Shown here: in pieces, positions 1 to 8,445 of the stretch | Layout: each line of letters opens with the position of its first letter | Position numbering within the stretch: position 1 is the stretch's first letter | NCBI GenBank assembly: GCA_937941575.1 | Contig: CALDHH010000157.1 | Span: 1-32,211, forward strand | Length of the DNA: 32,211 nucleotides | Direction of reading: 5' to 3' | From: an uncultured Alphaproteobacteria bacterium | GTDB taxonomy: Bacteria; Pseudomonadota; Alphaproteobacteria; Micavibrionales; CSBR16-224 | Notes under the pieces: model-generated | What the model was told of the DNA's origin: nothing | The model's input: the letters and a program-made list of their open reading frames with translations, nothing else | Database searches by the model: none | Position numbers and translations under genes: made by a program

Positions 1-1439
1 CCACGATCAATCGCCAGAGTATATTGGATAAGATCATTAGTACCCAAAGCAAAGAAATCGGATACTTGTGCCAAAGAATCAGAAGTTAAAGCAGCCGCTG
101 GAATTTCAATCATTACTCCCAATTTTGGTAGCTCTCTTGGAATATCAAAACCTTCATTAGTCAGCTCCCCATGGGCTTTAACTAATATTTCTTTAGCTCT
201 TGATACTTCATAGACGGTTGTAACCATTGGTAATAATATTCTAACATCACCAAAAATCGATGCTCTTAACATTGCCCTGAATTGAGTTTTTAAAATTTCT
301 GGCTTTTTCAAAGATAGCCTTATTGCACGCAAGCCAAGGGCTGGATTATCTGGCTTTCCAATAAATTCACCCATTGATTCAACTAATTTATCGCCACCAA
401 CATCCAAAGTCCTGAAAGTAACATTTTTATATTCCATCTCTTTTACTATATTCGATAAGATTACAAATTGTTCTTCTTCATTGGGTAGAGTAGGTCTATT
501 CATAAACATAAATTCAGTTCTGAATAAACCGATACCATCGGCACCTGATTTTTTAACTAAACCAATTTCTCGCTCAATCTCTAAATTAGCCCTAACTTTT
601 ATCTCAACACCATCACTGGTCTTTGGATTTTTTGGGCTTTGTTTAGTAAGTTCCTGCCTTTTGCTTTCTTGGTTTAGCAAGCGGTCTTGATATATTTTTA
701 AACTATTTTCAGATGGATTAATTATAATCCGATCATTTTCACCATCAACGATAATCTCATCATTATTATTGGCAAAATCCATTAAACCCATAACGCCCAA
801 GACCGCAGGTAGCCCTAAACTATTCGCCATTACCGCAGTATGACCAGCCGCCCCACCATGCACGGTTACAATTGCTCCAAATTTACTAGGATCCAATAAA
901 GCAGTATCGGCAGGGGTGATTTCATTGGCTAAAACAATTCCATTTTGCGGTACTTCGTCTAATGATAAATACGGGATATTCATCATTGAGCGCAGGATTC
1001 TATTCCCAACTGATTCAATATCATCTATTCGGGCAGATAAATAAGCATCTTCCATTAATTTAAACTGAGTTGCTAAGGCTTTAATTTCTTCTTGCAAGGC
1101 AAATTCTGCATTTACCCCGGCATCAATTCTGGTAATAGTACTATTGATTAGCCTAGATTCCGATAACATTGCCAAATGAGCATCAATTAATAATTTCACT
1201 TCATCAGATGTTGTGCCAGGTAGGTTATTTGATTTTTCTCTTAGGATATTTAATTCAGCTTTCGCCCCATTAACTCCATCGGTTAGTTTTTCTTTTTCTA
1301 ATCCAACTTCGGCTTGGCTATTTATTAGTCTTTGGGTTGCGATTGGTTTTTCAACTTGCACCAGATATGCTGTACCAATTGCAATATTATTTGATACACC
1401 AAAACCTGTTAATACAATTTCTTCCCTATCATTCCTCAT
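1..1439 (-). CDS. ptsI: Phosphoenolpyruvate-protein phosphotransferase, enzyme I (partial, C-terminus beyond window)
   Basis: Enzyme I takes phosphate from PEP and passes it to HPr in the cytoplasm. I translated it by hand because it has no stop inside the window. About 479 codons are present and the last ~100 residues (end of the PEP-binding domain) are missing. The protein starts directly with the PEP-utilising N-domain and lacks the GAF domain of PtsP. The swivelling domain carries the phosphorylated His at residue 200 in [13 protein letters not shown]. The PEP-binding barrel shows [15 protein letters not shown] and, at the edge, GTNDLIQYT. The ATG overlaps the end of ptsH by 11 nt, which indicates translational coupling. 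GGAAGH differs from the common GGxTSH context but keeps the His. It is the last visible gene of the PTS operon. Confidence 0.93.
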   Translation of the reverse strand, partial: MRNDREEIVLTGFGVSNNIAIGTAYLVQVEKPIATQRLINSQAEVGLEKEKLTDGVNGAKAELNILREKSNNLPGTTSDEVKLLIDAHLAMLSESRLINSTITRIDAGVNAEFALQEEIKALATQFKLMEDAYLSARIDDIESVGNRILRSMMNIPYLSLDEVPQNGIVLANEITPADTALLDPSKFGAIVTVHGGAAGHTAVMANSLGLPAVLGVMGLMDFANNNDEIIVDGENDRIIINPSENSLKIYQDRLLNQESKRQELTKQSPKNPKTSDGVEIKVRANLEIEREIGLVKKSGADGIGLFRTEFMFMNRPTLPNEEEQFVILSNIVKEMEYKNVTFRTLDVGGDKLVESMGEFIGKPDNPALGLRAIRLSLKKPEILKTQFRAMLRASIFGDVRILLPMVTTVYEVSRAKEILVKAHGELTNEGFDIPRELPKLGVMIEIPAAALTSDSLAQVSDFFALGTNDLIQYTLAIDR

Positions 1440-1704
1440 CAAAGCCTCGATTTACCAGATCACTTAATGATTTAAGCGCTTCATCTGCTTTTATACCAGT
1501 TGAATATATGGTGATCTCAGTATGAATACTAGCACCCAACATTAATAATCCCATTATCGATGCACCATTAGCCGAATTATTATCTTTGGTCACGATAATC
1601 TCAGCATCAAATAATGCAACTTCTTTAACGAATTTTGCCGCAGCTCTTGCATGCAGACCACGTTTATTTACAATTAATACTGTATCTGATAATTCTTCAC
1701 TCAT
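1429..1704 (-). CDS. ptsH: Phosphocarrier protein HPr
   Basis: HPr (91 aa) accepts phosphate from enzyme I on a His and hands it to EIIA. The catalytic His18 sits in [14 protein letters not shown]. The regulatory serine for HPr kinase is Ser49 in [13 protein letters not shown], equivalent to Ser46 of classical HPr, which fits with hprK lying upstream in the same gene run. Length is normal for the family. It begins 5 nt after the EIIA stop and overlaps the ptsI start, so the three PTS genes are probably one mRNA. No EIIB or EIIC is seen nearby, so the relay is likely regulatory rather than for sugar transport. Confidence 0.95.
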   Translation of the reverse strand: MSEELSDTVLIVNKRGLHARAAAKFVKEVALFDAEIIVTKDNNSANGASIMGLLMLGASIHTEITIYSTGIKADEALKSLSDLVNRGFDEE

Positions 1705-1709
1705 ATCAA

Positions 1710-2114
1710 TTAACCAGCTTCGCCCAATAAAGCCGATGCGGCATTAATATATTTACGACCTGCATCTTGCCCACTTATCACGGCTTTTTTCAAAGGCTCG
1801 GTTTTACGCACAGCAGCCAGCTTTATTAACATTGGTAAATTTATTCCTGCTAATGCTTCAATATTTCTATCTTCTGTAATTGAAATCGCAAGATTTGATG
1901 GCGTACCACCAAACATATCGGTTAGGACAATAACCCCATCACCTTTTTCAGTCTTCTCCACAGATTTTAAAATCTCATCCCGTTTTTCTTCCATATCATC
2001 ATCAGGAGCGATACATACAGTTGCGATTTGTTCTTGTGGACCAACCACATGTTCCATCGCGGCTAAGAACTCAATTGCCAATCTACCATGTGTTACGATT
2101 ACTAAACCTATCAT
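1710..2114 (-). CDS. PTS EIIA component, mannose/sorbose (Man) family
   Basis: A 134-aa stand-alone EIIA domain of the mannose family. His9 in VIVTHGRLA is the expected phosphorylation site, and LTDMFGGTPSN matches the conserved loop around the second active-site residue. In alphaproteobacteria such orphan EIIA-Man proteins act as output of a regulatory PTS beside HPr and HPr kinase rather than in sugar uptake. That role is inferred here from the absence of EIIB, EIIC or EIID genes. It starts 2 nt after rapZ stops and ends 5 nt before ptsH, so it is certainly co-transcribed with them. Its phosphorylation partner (a kinase, transporter or transcription factor) cannot be read from the sequence. 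Confidence 0.9.
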   Translation of the reverse strand: MIGLVIVTHGRLAIEFLAAMEHVVGPQEQIATVCIAPDDDMEEKRDEILKSVEKTEKGDGVIVLTDMFGGTPSNLAISITEDRNIEALAGINLPMLIKLAAVRKTEPLKKAVISGQDAGRKYINAASALLGEAG

Positions 2115-2116
2115 AA

Positions 2117-3058
2117 TTATCCCCTTGCCTTTTTCATTTGTTTTTTTTCAGTTTCATCACAATCAATATTTAATTTATTCTCATTTTGTTTTAATGCCCA
2201 GAATTTTGAATCTCGGTGATTTATTCCGACACTATAACCTTTTGTATCGATCCATTTAAATAGCTCTTCTGCTGTAAAAACTGATCTATGCCTGCCTCCA
2301 GTACAACCGATTGCAATGGTTAGGTAGCTTTTGCCTTCTTTTAAATATCTCGGCAATAACGGCTCAACCAAAGATTGTAAATTCTCAAAGAATTTCGGGA
2401 AATCTGGATCGGAGGCTACTTTTTTAGCAACGGCTGGATCTTTACCAGTTAATGGACGTAATTTTTCATCATAATATGGATTTTCTAAAAACCTAACATC
2501 AAAGACTAAATCCGCTTCCCTTGGAACACCATTTCTAAACCCGAATGAAGTTACCATGATTAATAATCCATGACTGGCATCAAGGGCAAAATGACCGCTT
2601 ATTATCGTTCTAAAATCATTTGAAGATAGCTCAGTCGTATCAAATACATGGCTTGAAAAATTCTTTAATTTCTCAGTCAAAATAATTTCTTTTCTAATTC
2701 CATCAATGATCGGGCGATCAATTGCCAATGGGTGCCTGCGTCTTGTTTCAGTATATCTTTTTTGTAAAATTGTCTCATTACAAGTTATCATTACCAATTC
2801 AACATCAAGATCCGGTCGATCAGATAATCTTTTATATGTATCAATTACATCATCAACATCAAAATCCCAAGTTCTGCAATCAACTCCAATTGCAATTGGG
2901 CGGTCAATTCCTTGTTCATCATTAATCAAGTTTTCAATCATTGATATTGGTAGATTATCAATCGCGGTATAGCCCAAATCTTCCAAATTCCGAAGGGCAC
3001 TCGACATACCAGCTCCCGATAATCCAGTAATCAGCAATAATTTTCTTATTTTCCCCAT
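2117..3058 (-). CDS. rapZ: RapZ-family nucleotide-binding protein (P-loop lysine replaced by Met)
   Basis: A 313-aa member of the RapZ/YvcJ family. In enterobacteria RapZ guides RNase E to a small RNA that controls glucosamine-6-phosphate synthase; the role in alphaproteobacteria is less certain. The N-terminal P-loop region reads TGLSGAGMSSAL at residues 11-22 and the next segment EDLGYTAIDNLP fits the family. The Walker A lysine is Met18 (codon ATG, read directly), which may weaken ATP or GTP binding. The C-terminal domain keeps GCTGGRHRS at about residues 251-259, the family signature. A lysine-rich tail follows. It lies between hprK (64-nt gap) and EIIA (2-nt gap). A weak GGGG-type ribosome site precedes the ATG. 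Confidence 0.92.
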   Translation of the reverse strand: MGKIRKLLLITGLSGAGMSSALRNLEDLGYTAIDNLPISMIENLINDEQGIDRPIAIGVDCRTWDFDVDDVIDTYKRLSDRPDLDVELVMITCNETILQKRYTETRRRHPLAIDRPIIDGIRKEIILTEKLKNFSSHVFDTTELSSNDFRTIISGHFALDASHGLLIMVTSFGFRNGVPREADLVFDVRFLENPYYDEKLRPLTGKDPAVAKKVASDPDFPKFFENLQSLVEPLLPRYLKEGKSYLTIAIGCTGGRHRSVFTAEELFKWIDTKGYSVGINHRDSKFWALKQNENKLNIDCDETEKKQMKKARG

Positions 3059-3122
3059 CGAAACGCCCCAGATTCTTAATTATTTAGATTAATAATTAAC
3101 AAGTGTAGGCAATGAATAGTTT

Positions 3123-3542
3123 TTATTCAATTAATATTTCTGAGTTATTTACAATTTCTAGTATTTTTAAAACTTTGATCGGGGCTGAGATTTCAAACGG
3201 GTAGAGTTTATATTTTCTAATCTTTAAATTATTATATTCTACCTCTGGCATTCTTTCTAATTTATCTAAACTATCTACTAGTTCAATAACCAGCTTAAGC
3301 TCTATCTTTTCAATAAATTCAGATCTTAAAATTCCGATATTTCTAACCTCTATCAATCCTTTGATATTATCAGCTGGGTATAGATTATTATCTTTATCAA
3401 TTTGGATGTAATCATCGCCAATCAGAACAGCACCTTTATCAATCAATCTAAGCGCTAAATCTGATTTACCAGAACCTGAATCACCTAAAATTAATATCCC
3501 ATCATTATTATATGAAATTGCGGTTGCATGGATTTGTTTCAT
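3123..3542 (-). CDS. hprK: HPr kinase/phosphorylase, short C-terminal-domain form
   Basis: A 139-aa protein equal to only the catalytic C-terminal half of classical HPr kinase (about 310 aa). This short form is typical of alphaproteobacteria. The P-loop is GDSGSGKS at 20-27, Asp43-Asp44 follow, and the family signature IKGLIEVRNIGIL lies at 60-72 (the second glycine of the usual EVRGxG is Asn here). It should phosphorylate Ser49 of the HPr encoded three genes downstream. The start overlaps the folC stop as ATGA, so translation is coupled to folC. This places carbon-state signalling in the same run as acetyl-CoA carboxylase and folate genes. Confidence 0.93.
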   Translation of the reverse strand: MKQIHATAISYNNDGILILGDSGSGKSDLALRLIDKGAVLIGDDYIQIDKDNNLYPADNIKGLIEVRNIGILRSEFIEKIELKLVIELVDSLDKLERMPEVEYNNLKIRKYKLYPFEISAPIKVLKILEIVNNSEILIE

Positions 3543-4837
3543 TTTCCTAATATCTCGCCTATCAGATATAATGACCCTGTTACCAATATTTTTCTATGTT
3601 CTTTATTATCAAATTCTAAAGTTAAATTCTTTAATGCAGTTTCAACATCATATGCTTTGGTAATATTATCAACTCCAATCTCACTTAAATGCATTGCAAG
3701 ATCATCAGTTTTTAAAGAATTTGCTCTTTCCTTGAACTCTATTAACTGGATGCTATCAAGCAAAGGTTTTAGATGTTTAAATATTTTAACCAAACCACTT
3801 TCTTTTTTAACCCCAAGCACCATTGAAAATTTAGAGGTTTTTTGCCATTTGATAATCTGTTTGGCAATGACCTCCGCCCCAGAATCATTATGCATGCCAT
3901 CAATATATAAATCCCAATTATCTGGAATAAGTTTATTTAATCTGTGACCTTCTAATTGTTGTAATCTACCTTGCCAAATTACTTTTTTCAAAGCGGCTGC
4001 AAGTTTATCTCTATTAATATCAATTAATTGTTCTAAACCTGCAATTGCCAAACTTGCATTATATATCTGAAAATCACCAAGTAGATTTGGCATCGGCAAT
4101 TCCATTTTATCCATCGCTTTATAAACAAAACCATTTTCCAACAATTCCGCCATATATGATTCATTATAAATAAATATCGGAGCTTGTTTATCAAAAGCCT
4201 CTTGTTTAAATATTTCTATAATATCACTATATTTTTGCTCACCAATTACCACCGGGCAATTATATTTTATAATCCCAGCTTTCTCCTTGGCAATTTTATT
4301 TATATCATTCCCAAGGCTCTCGACATGATCGTAGGATATTTTTGAGATTAATGATAAAGCCACATTTTCTAAGATATTTGTAGCATCTCTTCTCCCACCC
4401 ATACCAGTCTCTAATAATAAGAAATCCGCTTTATTTTCTGAAAAAGCAGTAAAAGATACGGCCATAATAAATTCAAAATAAGTAATATCAGCATCACCAT
4501 TAACCTTGGCAATTCTATCGATCAAGCCAATTAAATAATCATCTGCAATCTCTAAATTATCTAAGATAATTCTCTCATTAAAGCGAACTAAATGCGGGGA
4601 GGTGAATTTATGGGTTTTATAACCATGTTCATTTAATATGGCCTGAGCTATTGCCAGAACCGATCCCTTACCATTCGTGCCCGCAACATGGATTACTTTT
4701 GGTAACTGCAATTCTGGATTGCCCAATTTATGCATTAAGCTTTTTAACCTATCTAAAGATAAGTCAATAAAGCTTGGATAGGCTTCTTTTAATTCATCAA
4801 GCTTGTTTTGCAGTTTCTGGCTGGTCATTTTTATCAA
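3539..4837 (-). CDS. folC: Bifunctional dihydrofolate synthase / folylpolyglutamate synthase
   Basis: FolC adds glutamate to dihydropteroate and to folates in the cytoplasm, using ATP. The 432-aa product is of normal length. It has the Mur-ligase-type P-loop VAGTNGKGS at about 51-59, the ETGMGGRRDATN motif, KAGIIK, and a C-terminal ligase domain with YIDGMHND. The reading frame opens 41 nt before the accD stop. An ATG three codons later (4828) gives MTSQKLQNK and may be the true start, still overlapping accD. The accD-folC order is common in proteobacteria (trpA-accD-folC), but trpA is missing here. The stop overlaps hprK. Confidence 0.95.
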   Translation of the reverse strand: MIKMTSQKLQNKLDELKEAYPSFIDLSLDRLKSLMHKLGNPELQLPKVIHVAGTNGKGSVLAIAQAILNEHGYKTHKFTSPHLVRFNERIILDNLEIADDYLIGLIDRIAKVNGDADITYFEFIMAVSFTAFSENKADFLLLETGMGGRRDATNILENVALSLISKISYDHVESLGNDINKIAKEKAGIIKYNCPVVIGEQKYSDIIEIFKQEAFDKQAPIFIYNESYMAELLENGFVYKAMDKMELPMPNLLGDFQIYNASLAIAGLEQLIDINRDKLAAALKKVIWQGRLQQLEGHRLNKLIPDNWDLYIDGMHNDSGAEVIAKQIIKWQKTSKFSMVLGVKKESGLVKIFKHLKPLLDSIQLIEFKERANSLKTDDLAMHLSEIGVDNITKAYDVETALKNLTLEFDNKEHRKILVTGSLYLIGEILGK

Positions 4838-5696
4838 TATCTGCCTTATTCGGTACCATTAATAAATCTAGTATTTTCCCAACTTCTGCTGCCATATCTT
4901 GACGATGAACAACCATATCAACCATTCCATGATCTAGCAAATATTCTGCTGTTTGGAAATCTGCTGGTAATTTTTCACGAATTGTCTCTTCGATAACTCT
5001 TCGACCAGCAAAACCAATCATTGCTTTTGGTTCAGCAATATGAATATCACCAACCATCGCAAACGAAGCGCTAACTCCACCAGTTGTCGGATAGGTTAAT
5101 AATACAATATATGGAAGACCTGCATCTTTTACCATTTCAACTGCCACGATTGATCTTGGCATTTGCATTAATGATATTGTGCTTTCTTGCATTCTTGCTC
5201 CACCTGATGCAGGGATCACCATGAATGGGCATTTTTTCTCAACCGCAAGTTCAGCACCTTTTACAATACCATCACCAACTGCTTTACCCATTGATCCACC
5301 CATGAATTTGAAATCAAAGGCAGAAATTACAATATCATTTCCCTTGATTTTACCATAGGCCACAACAATCGCATCATCACGTTTTGTTTTTGATCTAGCA
5401 TCTTTTAAACGATCGCTATATTTTTTAACATCTTTAAATTTAAGCGGATCATCATTATTTTTCGCAAGCTCAATTACTTCATATTTAGCATCATCAAACA
5501 TGCTATCTAAACGTTCCATCACACCAATCATCATATGATGACCACAATGGTGACAAACATTTAAGTTTTTCTGAAATTCACGGTGAAATAACATAGAATC
5601 ACAACCAAGACATTTATCCCACATATTATCTGGGATTTCCTTTTGTAATACTAATGCTCTTATCTTTGGGCGAACGTAATTTGTAATCCAGCTCAT
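4797..5696 (-). CDS. accD: Acetyl-CoA carboxylase carboxyltransferase subunit beta
   Basis: AccD, with AccA, moves the carboxyl group from biotin to acetyl-CoA, the first committed step of fatty-acid synthesis. The N-terminal zinc ribbon uses Cys29, Cys32, Cys48 and Cys51. The crotonase-like fold is shown by FKFMGGSMGKAVGDGI, PASGGARMQES and TYPTTGGVSASFAM. The length, 299 aa, is typical. An AAGG ribosome site stands 8 nt before the ATG. It follows lpoA on the same strand by 72 nt and heads the accD-folC-hprK-rapZ-PTS run. No convincing sigma70 promoter was seen in the 72-nt gap, so it may share the lpoA transcript. Confidence 0.97.
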   Translation of the reverse strand: MSWITNYVRPKIRALVLQKEIPDNMWDKCLGCDSMLFHREFQKNLNVCHHCGHHMMIGVMERLDSMFDDAKYEVIELAKNNDDPLKFKDVKKYSDRLKDARSKTKRDDAIVVAYGKIKGNDIVISAFDFKFMGGSMGKAVGDGIVKGAELAVEKKCPFMVIPASGGARMQESTISLMQMPRSIVAVEMVKDAGLPYIVLLTYPTTGGVSASFAMVGDIHIAEPKAMIGFAGRRVIEETIREKLPADFQTAEYLLDHGMVDMVVHRQDMAAEVGKILDLLMVPNKADIDKNDQPETAKQA

Positions 5697-5768
5697 TTTA
5701 TAACCTTATATAATTTAATCTTCTATATCTATTTAACAAAAATAATCGGATTAGTCATCACTTTTCTA

Positions 5769-7145
5769 TTAACTACCCGAAACAAAAGCTCTTGGCGCTG
5801 GATCAATTACTTTTAATCCATTTGGTCTAACTTCTAATACAGCTAATCCACGCTCTACCATTCCATCTGGGCGGAAGCGGAATATTCCATCTATGCCTGA
5901 GAAACCACGTATATTCGTTATATTCCTTGGATTATATGGCTGACCATTGCCGCCTGCTAATATCGCAGCTAGAGCAGTTGCATCATAAGATAGGCTAGCC
6001 AATCTTACAGGTGCTGCATCATAATTCTTTTTATAACGACGCTCAAAATCACGTCTTAATGTTGGATCCGGAGCTGCAAACCAAGCACCATGTAAGCCAG
6101 ATTCTTTCGCTAGACTTGGATCTTCCCAAAGACCTGTACCCAGAAGCTTGATTGATTTTTTTCTATTCATATCATAATAGCTCATATAGCTTGAAACCGA
6201 TTTTAAATCAGCACCACCCATTGGCATCATTAACGCATTAACATTATTTGGATTGCTTATAACGTAATCTTTTACCAAATTATGCATGTTTTTCTGCATT
6301 GGTGAGAAATAACGGCTATCCGCAATCACTTCGCCATGACGACGCAAGTTACCAGATAATGTTCTAATTACGACATCACTATATTCATTCTTTGGAGCTA
6401 GAACTCCATATCTATTATAACCTTTTGATCTTGAATAATTAGCCACTCGCTCTACCTGAGCAAATGGTAAGAAGCCCATCACATAAGTATTTCTACCTGC
6501 TAATGTCCAATCAGTTGTAAATGCAATAATCGGTATTCCAGATGGTTGTACAACTGGCTTAATTGCTTTTAAATTTCCTGAGAATATTGGTCCAATAATT
6601 AAATCAACCTTTTGTCCGATTGCTTTTGTTGCAGCAGAGATAGCACCAGATGTATTACCCTTTGTATCAATTGGAATTAAGTTAAAATTCTTAGCCCCAA
6701 TATCAAAGATTGCCATTTGTGATGATTGTAACATTGATTGACCCAATGCTTGGTGCCTACCTGATAATGGTAATAATATTGCAACAGATACTTTCTTTTT
6801 ATTTAATACCTGACCAACCGGCACATTTTTCTGCTGATTTTTATAATGCCCCGTTTGATTTGGAGACATTGAGAATATGCCTCTATTTTCTCTATCCAAT
6901 GTTTGTTGTTCAAGCTCGCTCATCGCTTGACGCCCTTGTTTTGGCGTTCTCCAATCCATATTCGGTTGATCAGATTGTTGTTTTGATTCTACTTGTTTAG
7001 AGGTTTCAGTTAATACCCATGGACTATTATATGGATTGCCTTGTGTATTAGAATATCCACCTGTACAACCAGATAAGCTTACAGCTAATAATATTGCTAA
7101 AAAAATAATCTTTAATTTTAATAAATTTGGGTATAATGATTTCAC
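5769..7145 (-). CDS. lpoA: Penicillin-binding protein activator, LpoA-like lipoprotein
   Basis: An outer-membrane lipoprotein with a periplasmic-binding-protein-like domain. In gammaproteobacteria LpoA activates the bifunctional penicillin-binding protein PBP1A. I place the start at a GTG (7145) because AGAAGGAG lies 8 nt upstream and the product then begins with an ideal lipoprotein signal: hydrophobic stretch 13-24 and lipobox LSGC with Cys27. The reading frame stays open a further 62 codons upstream, inside rsmI. The mature part has a low-complexity linker and then, from about residue 115, VSVAILLPLSGR and IGPIFSG as in type-I binding proteins. It lacks the long N-terminal TPR domain of E. 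coli LpoA. Its gene is divergent from rsmI as in many proteobacteria. Confidence 0.85.
   Translation of the reverse strand: MKSLYPNLLKLKIIFLAILLAVSLSGCTGGYSNTQGNPYNSPWVLTETSKQVESKQQSDQPNMDWRTPKQGRQAMSELEQQTLDRENRGIFSMSPNQTGHYKNQQKNVPVGQVLNKKKVSVAILLPLSGRHQALGQSMLQSSQMAIFDIGAKNFNLIPIDTKGNTSGAISAATKAIGQKVDLIIGPIFSGNLKAIKPVVQPSGIPIIAFTTDWTLAGRNTYVMGFLPFAQVERVANYSRSKGYNRYGVLAPKNEYSDVVIRTLSGNLRRHGEVIADSRYFSPMQKNMHNLVKDYVISNPNNVNALMMPMGGADLKSVSSYMSYYDMNRKKSIKLLGTGLWEDPSLAKESGLHGAWFAAPDPTLRRDFERRYKKNYDAAPVRLASLSYDATALAAILAGGNGQPYNPRNITNIRGFSGIDGIFRFRPDGMVERGLAVLEVRPNGLKVIDPAPRAFVSGS
7132..7137 (+). promoter_or_regulatory. Predicted -10 box for rsmI, inside lpoA signal-peptide codons
   Basis: A perfect TATAAT lies 37 nt before the rsmI ATG. 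The expected -35 zone (about 7109-7114) is poor. A start near 7144 would leave a 30-nt leader holding the AAGGA ribosome site at 7162-7166. The sequence also encodes the N-terminus of lpoA on the other strand. Confidence 0.35.
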
Positions 7146-7173
7146 TTTATATTCTCCTTCTAAGGAATCTTTG

Positions 7174-8049
7174 ATGATAGAAAATGTTATAACAAAAAAA
7201 GATATGAAATTACAAGGTTTATATCTTGTATCCACACCAATTGGTAATTTAAAGGATATTACCATGCGTGCTATTGAGACCTTGCAAAATGCAGATTTCA
7301 TTGCTTGTGAAGATTCGAGAGTTACTGGCAAATTGAAAAAAGCCTATAACATCGACACCAAACTTATCAAATATAATGATCATAGTACTGATGAAGCGAG
7401 AGCTAATCTAATTAATATCTTAAATTCTGGCAAATCGATTGCTTTGGTATCTGATGCTGGCACGCCTTTGATTTCTGACCCCGGCTATAAACTAGTTAAT
7501 AATTGTTATGAGAATAATATAAAAGTAAATGCGATCCCTGGAGTATCAGCATCCATTATGGCTTTTACCTTATCAGGCTTACCGATGGATAATTTCTTTT
7601 TCTCTGGCTTTTTACCAAGCAAGGAACATGCAAGAATTAAGAAGTTAAATGATATTAAAAATATCGAAGCCACGATTGGAATTTATGAAAGTGCCAAAAG
7701 GCTGACATCTAGCTTGAAAAACATCTATCAAATATTGGGGGATAGAAATATCGCAGTTGTTAGAGAGCTCACCAAAAAATTCGAAGAAGTAAAGAGAGGG
7801 AAAATATCCGAGTTAATCAGCCATTACGAAGAAGCTGGTAACCCAAAGGGAGAAATTGTAATTGTAATTGAAGGATATAATGCGACATCCGATAATTTAT
7901 CTATCGAGCAAATTGAATCCGAATTAAAAGAATTAATCTTCACCAATAAGATGAAGACAAAAGATGCGGTTAAGCATTTGGAGAATGTTACAGCTTTAAA
8001 TAAGAAAGAATTATACAATATTGCAATAAAGATAAAAGAAAATGGTTAG
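7174..8049 (+). CDS. rsmI: 16S rRNA (cytidine1402-2'-O)-methyltransferase
   Basis: RsmI 2'-O-methylates C1402 in the decoding centre of 16S rRNA using S-adenosylmethionine. The 291-aa product has the tetrapyrrole-methylase fold: GLYLVSTPIGNLKDIT near the N-terminus, CEDSRVTGKL, SDAGTPLISDPGY, the SAM-loop PGVSASIMAFTLSGLP, and FLPSK. I chose the ATG at 7174 because AAGGA sits 7 nt upstream and the alignable domain begins right after it; an in-frame extension back to 7036 would run through lpoA. It is divergent from lpoA and overlaps yraN by 8 nt, matching the conserved gene order in proteobacteria. Confidence 0.95.
   Translation: MIENVITKKDMKLQGLYLVSTPIGNLKDITMRAIETLQNADFIACEDSRVTGKLKKAYNIDTKLIKYNDHSTDEARANLINILNSGKSIALVSDAGTPLISDPGYKLVNNCYENNIKVNAIPGVSASIMAFTLSGLPMDNFFFSGFLPSKEHARIKKLNDIKNIEATIGIYESAKRLTSSLKNIYQILGDRNIAVVRELTKKFEEVKRGKISELISHYEEAGNPKGEIVIVIEGYNATSDNLSIEQIESELKELIFTNKMKTKDAVKHLENVTALNKKELYNIAIKIKENG
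7187..7215 (-). promoter_or_regulatory. Predicted sigma70 promoter of lpoA, inside the rsmI coding start
   Basis: On the minus strand TTGTAA (7210-7215) is followed after 17 nt by TTATAA (7187-7192). Transcription would start near 7180, giving a leader of about 35 nt for lpoA. The promoter lies within the first codons of rsmI, and the resulting transcript would be complementary to the rsmI mRNA 5' end. Confidence 0.45.
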
Positions 8050-8413
8050 TAATCATAAATCTGGCCTAATCGCAGAGCGTATCGCCATTTGGTTTTTAAG
8101 GCTTAAAGGATATCGGGTTTTAGAGCATCGCTACAAAACAAAACTAGGCGAGATTGATATTATTGCGGCAAAAAATAAAACAATCCATTTTATTGAAGTT
8201 AAGAGAAGACCTGATGAATTAACTGCCCTAGAAGCGGTTAATTTAAAATCCCAAAAGCGCATTCAAAAAACTGCTGAATTATTTTTAATAAAAAATAAAA
8301 AATTTACTAATAAAAATATTTATTTTGATGTTATTATAATATTACCAAAAAAAATTGCTGGCATAAATATAGGTTTGATACCGAAACATATTATTAATGC
8401 ATGGCAAATATAA
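8042..8413 (+). CDS. yraN: UPF0102 family nuclease-like protein YraN
   Basis: A 123-aa member of UPF0102, a small restriction-endonuclease-like fold of unknown cellular role, nearly always next to rsmI. The family core is visible as GLIAERIAIWFLRLKGY, then RYKTKLGEIDIIAAKN and FIEVKRR, which supplies the E-D-ExK set expected of the nuclease fold. The C-terminus is more variable. It starts inside the rsmI stop region (8-nt overlap), so translation is probably coupled. dolP follows after 32 nt. Confidence 0.93.
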   Translation: MVSNHKSGLIAERIAIWFLRLKGYRVLEHRYKTKLGEIDIIAAKNKTIHFIEVKRRPDELTALEAVNLKSQKRIQKTAELFLIKNKKFTNKNIYFDVIIILPKKIAGINIGLIPKHIINAWQI

Positions 8414-8445
8414 AAATAATTAATTAATCATCGAGGCAATAAACC

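Noticed and set aside
3059-3122. Promoter between hprK and rapZ
   Set aside because: TTGCCT and TTGTTA occur but no -10 box fits at 16-18 nt; co-transcription with hprK is the simpler reading.
7036-7173. N-terminal extension of the rsmI frame by 46 codons
   Set aside because: It runs antisense through the lpoA signal sequence and has no ribosome site; the ATG at 7174 has AAGGA 7 nt upstream and the family domain starts right after it.
7146-7331. N-terminal extension of lpoA by 62 codons
   Set aside because: It would place 60 residues before a perfect lipoprotein signal peptide and lies inside rsmI. GTG 7145 has an AGAAGGAG site.
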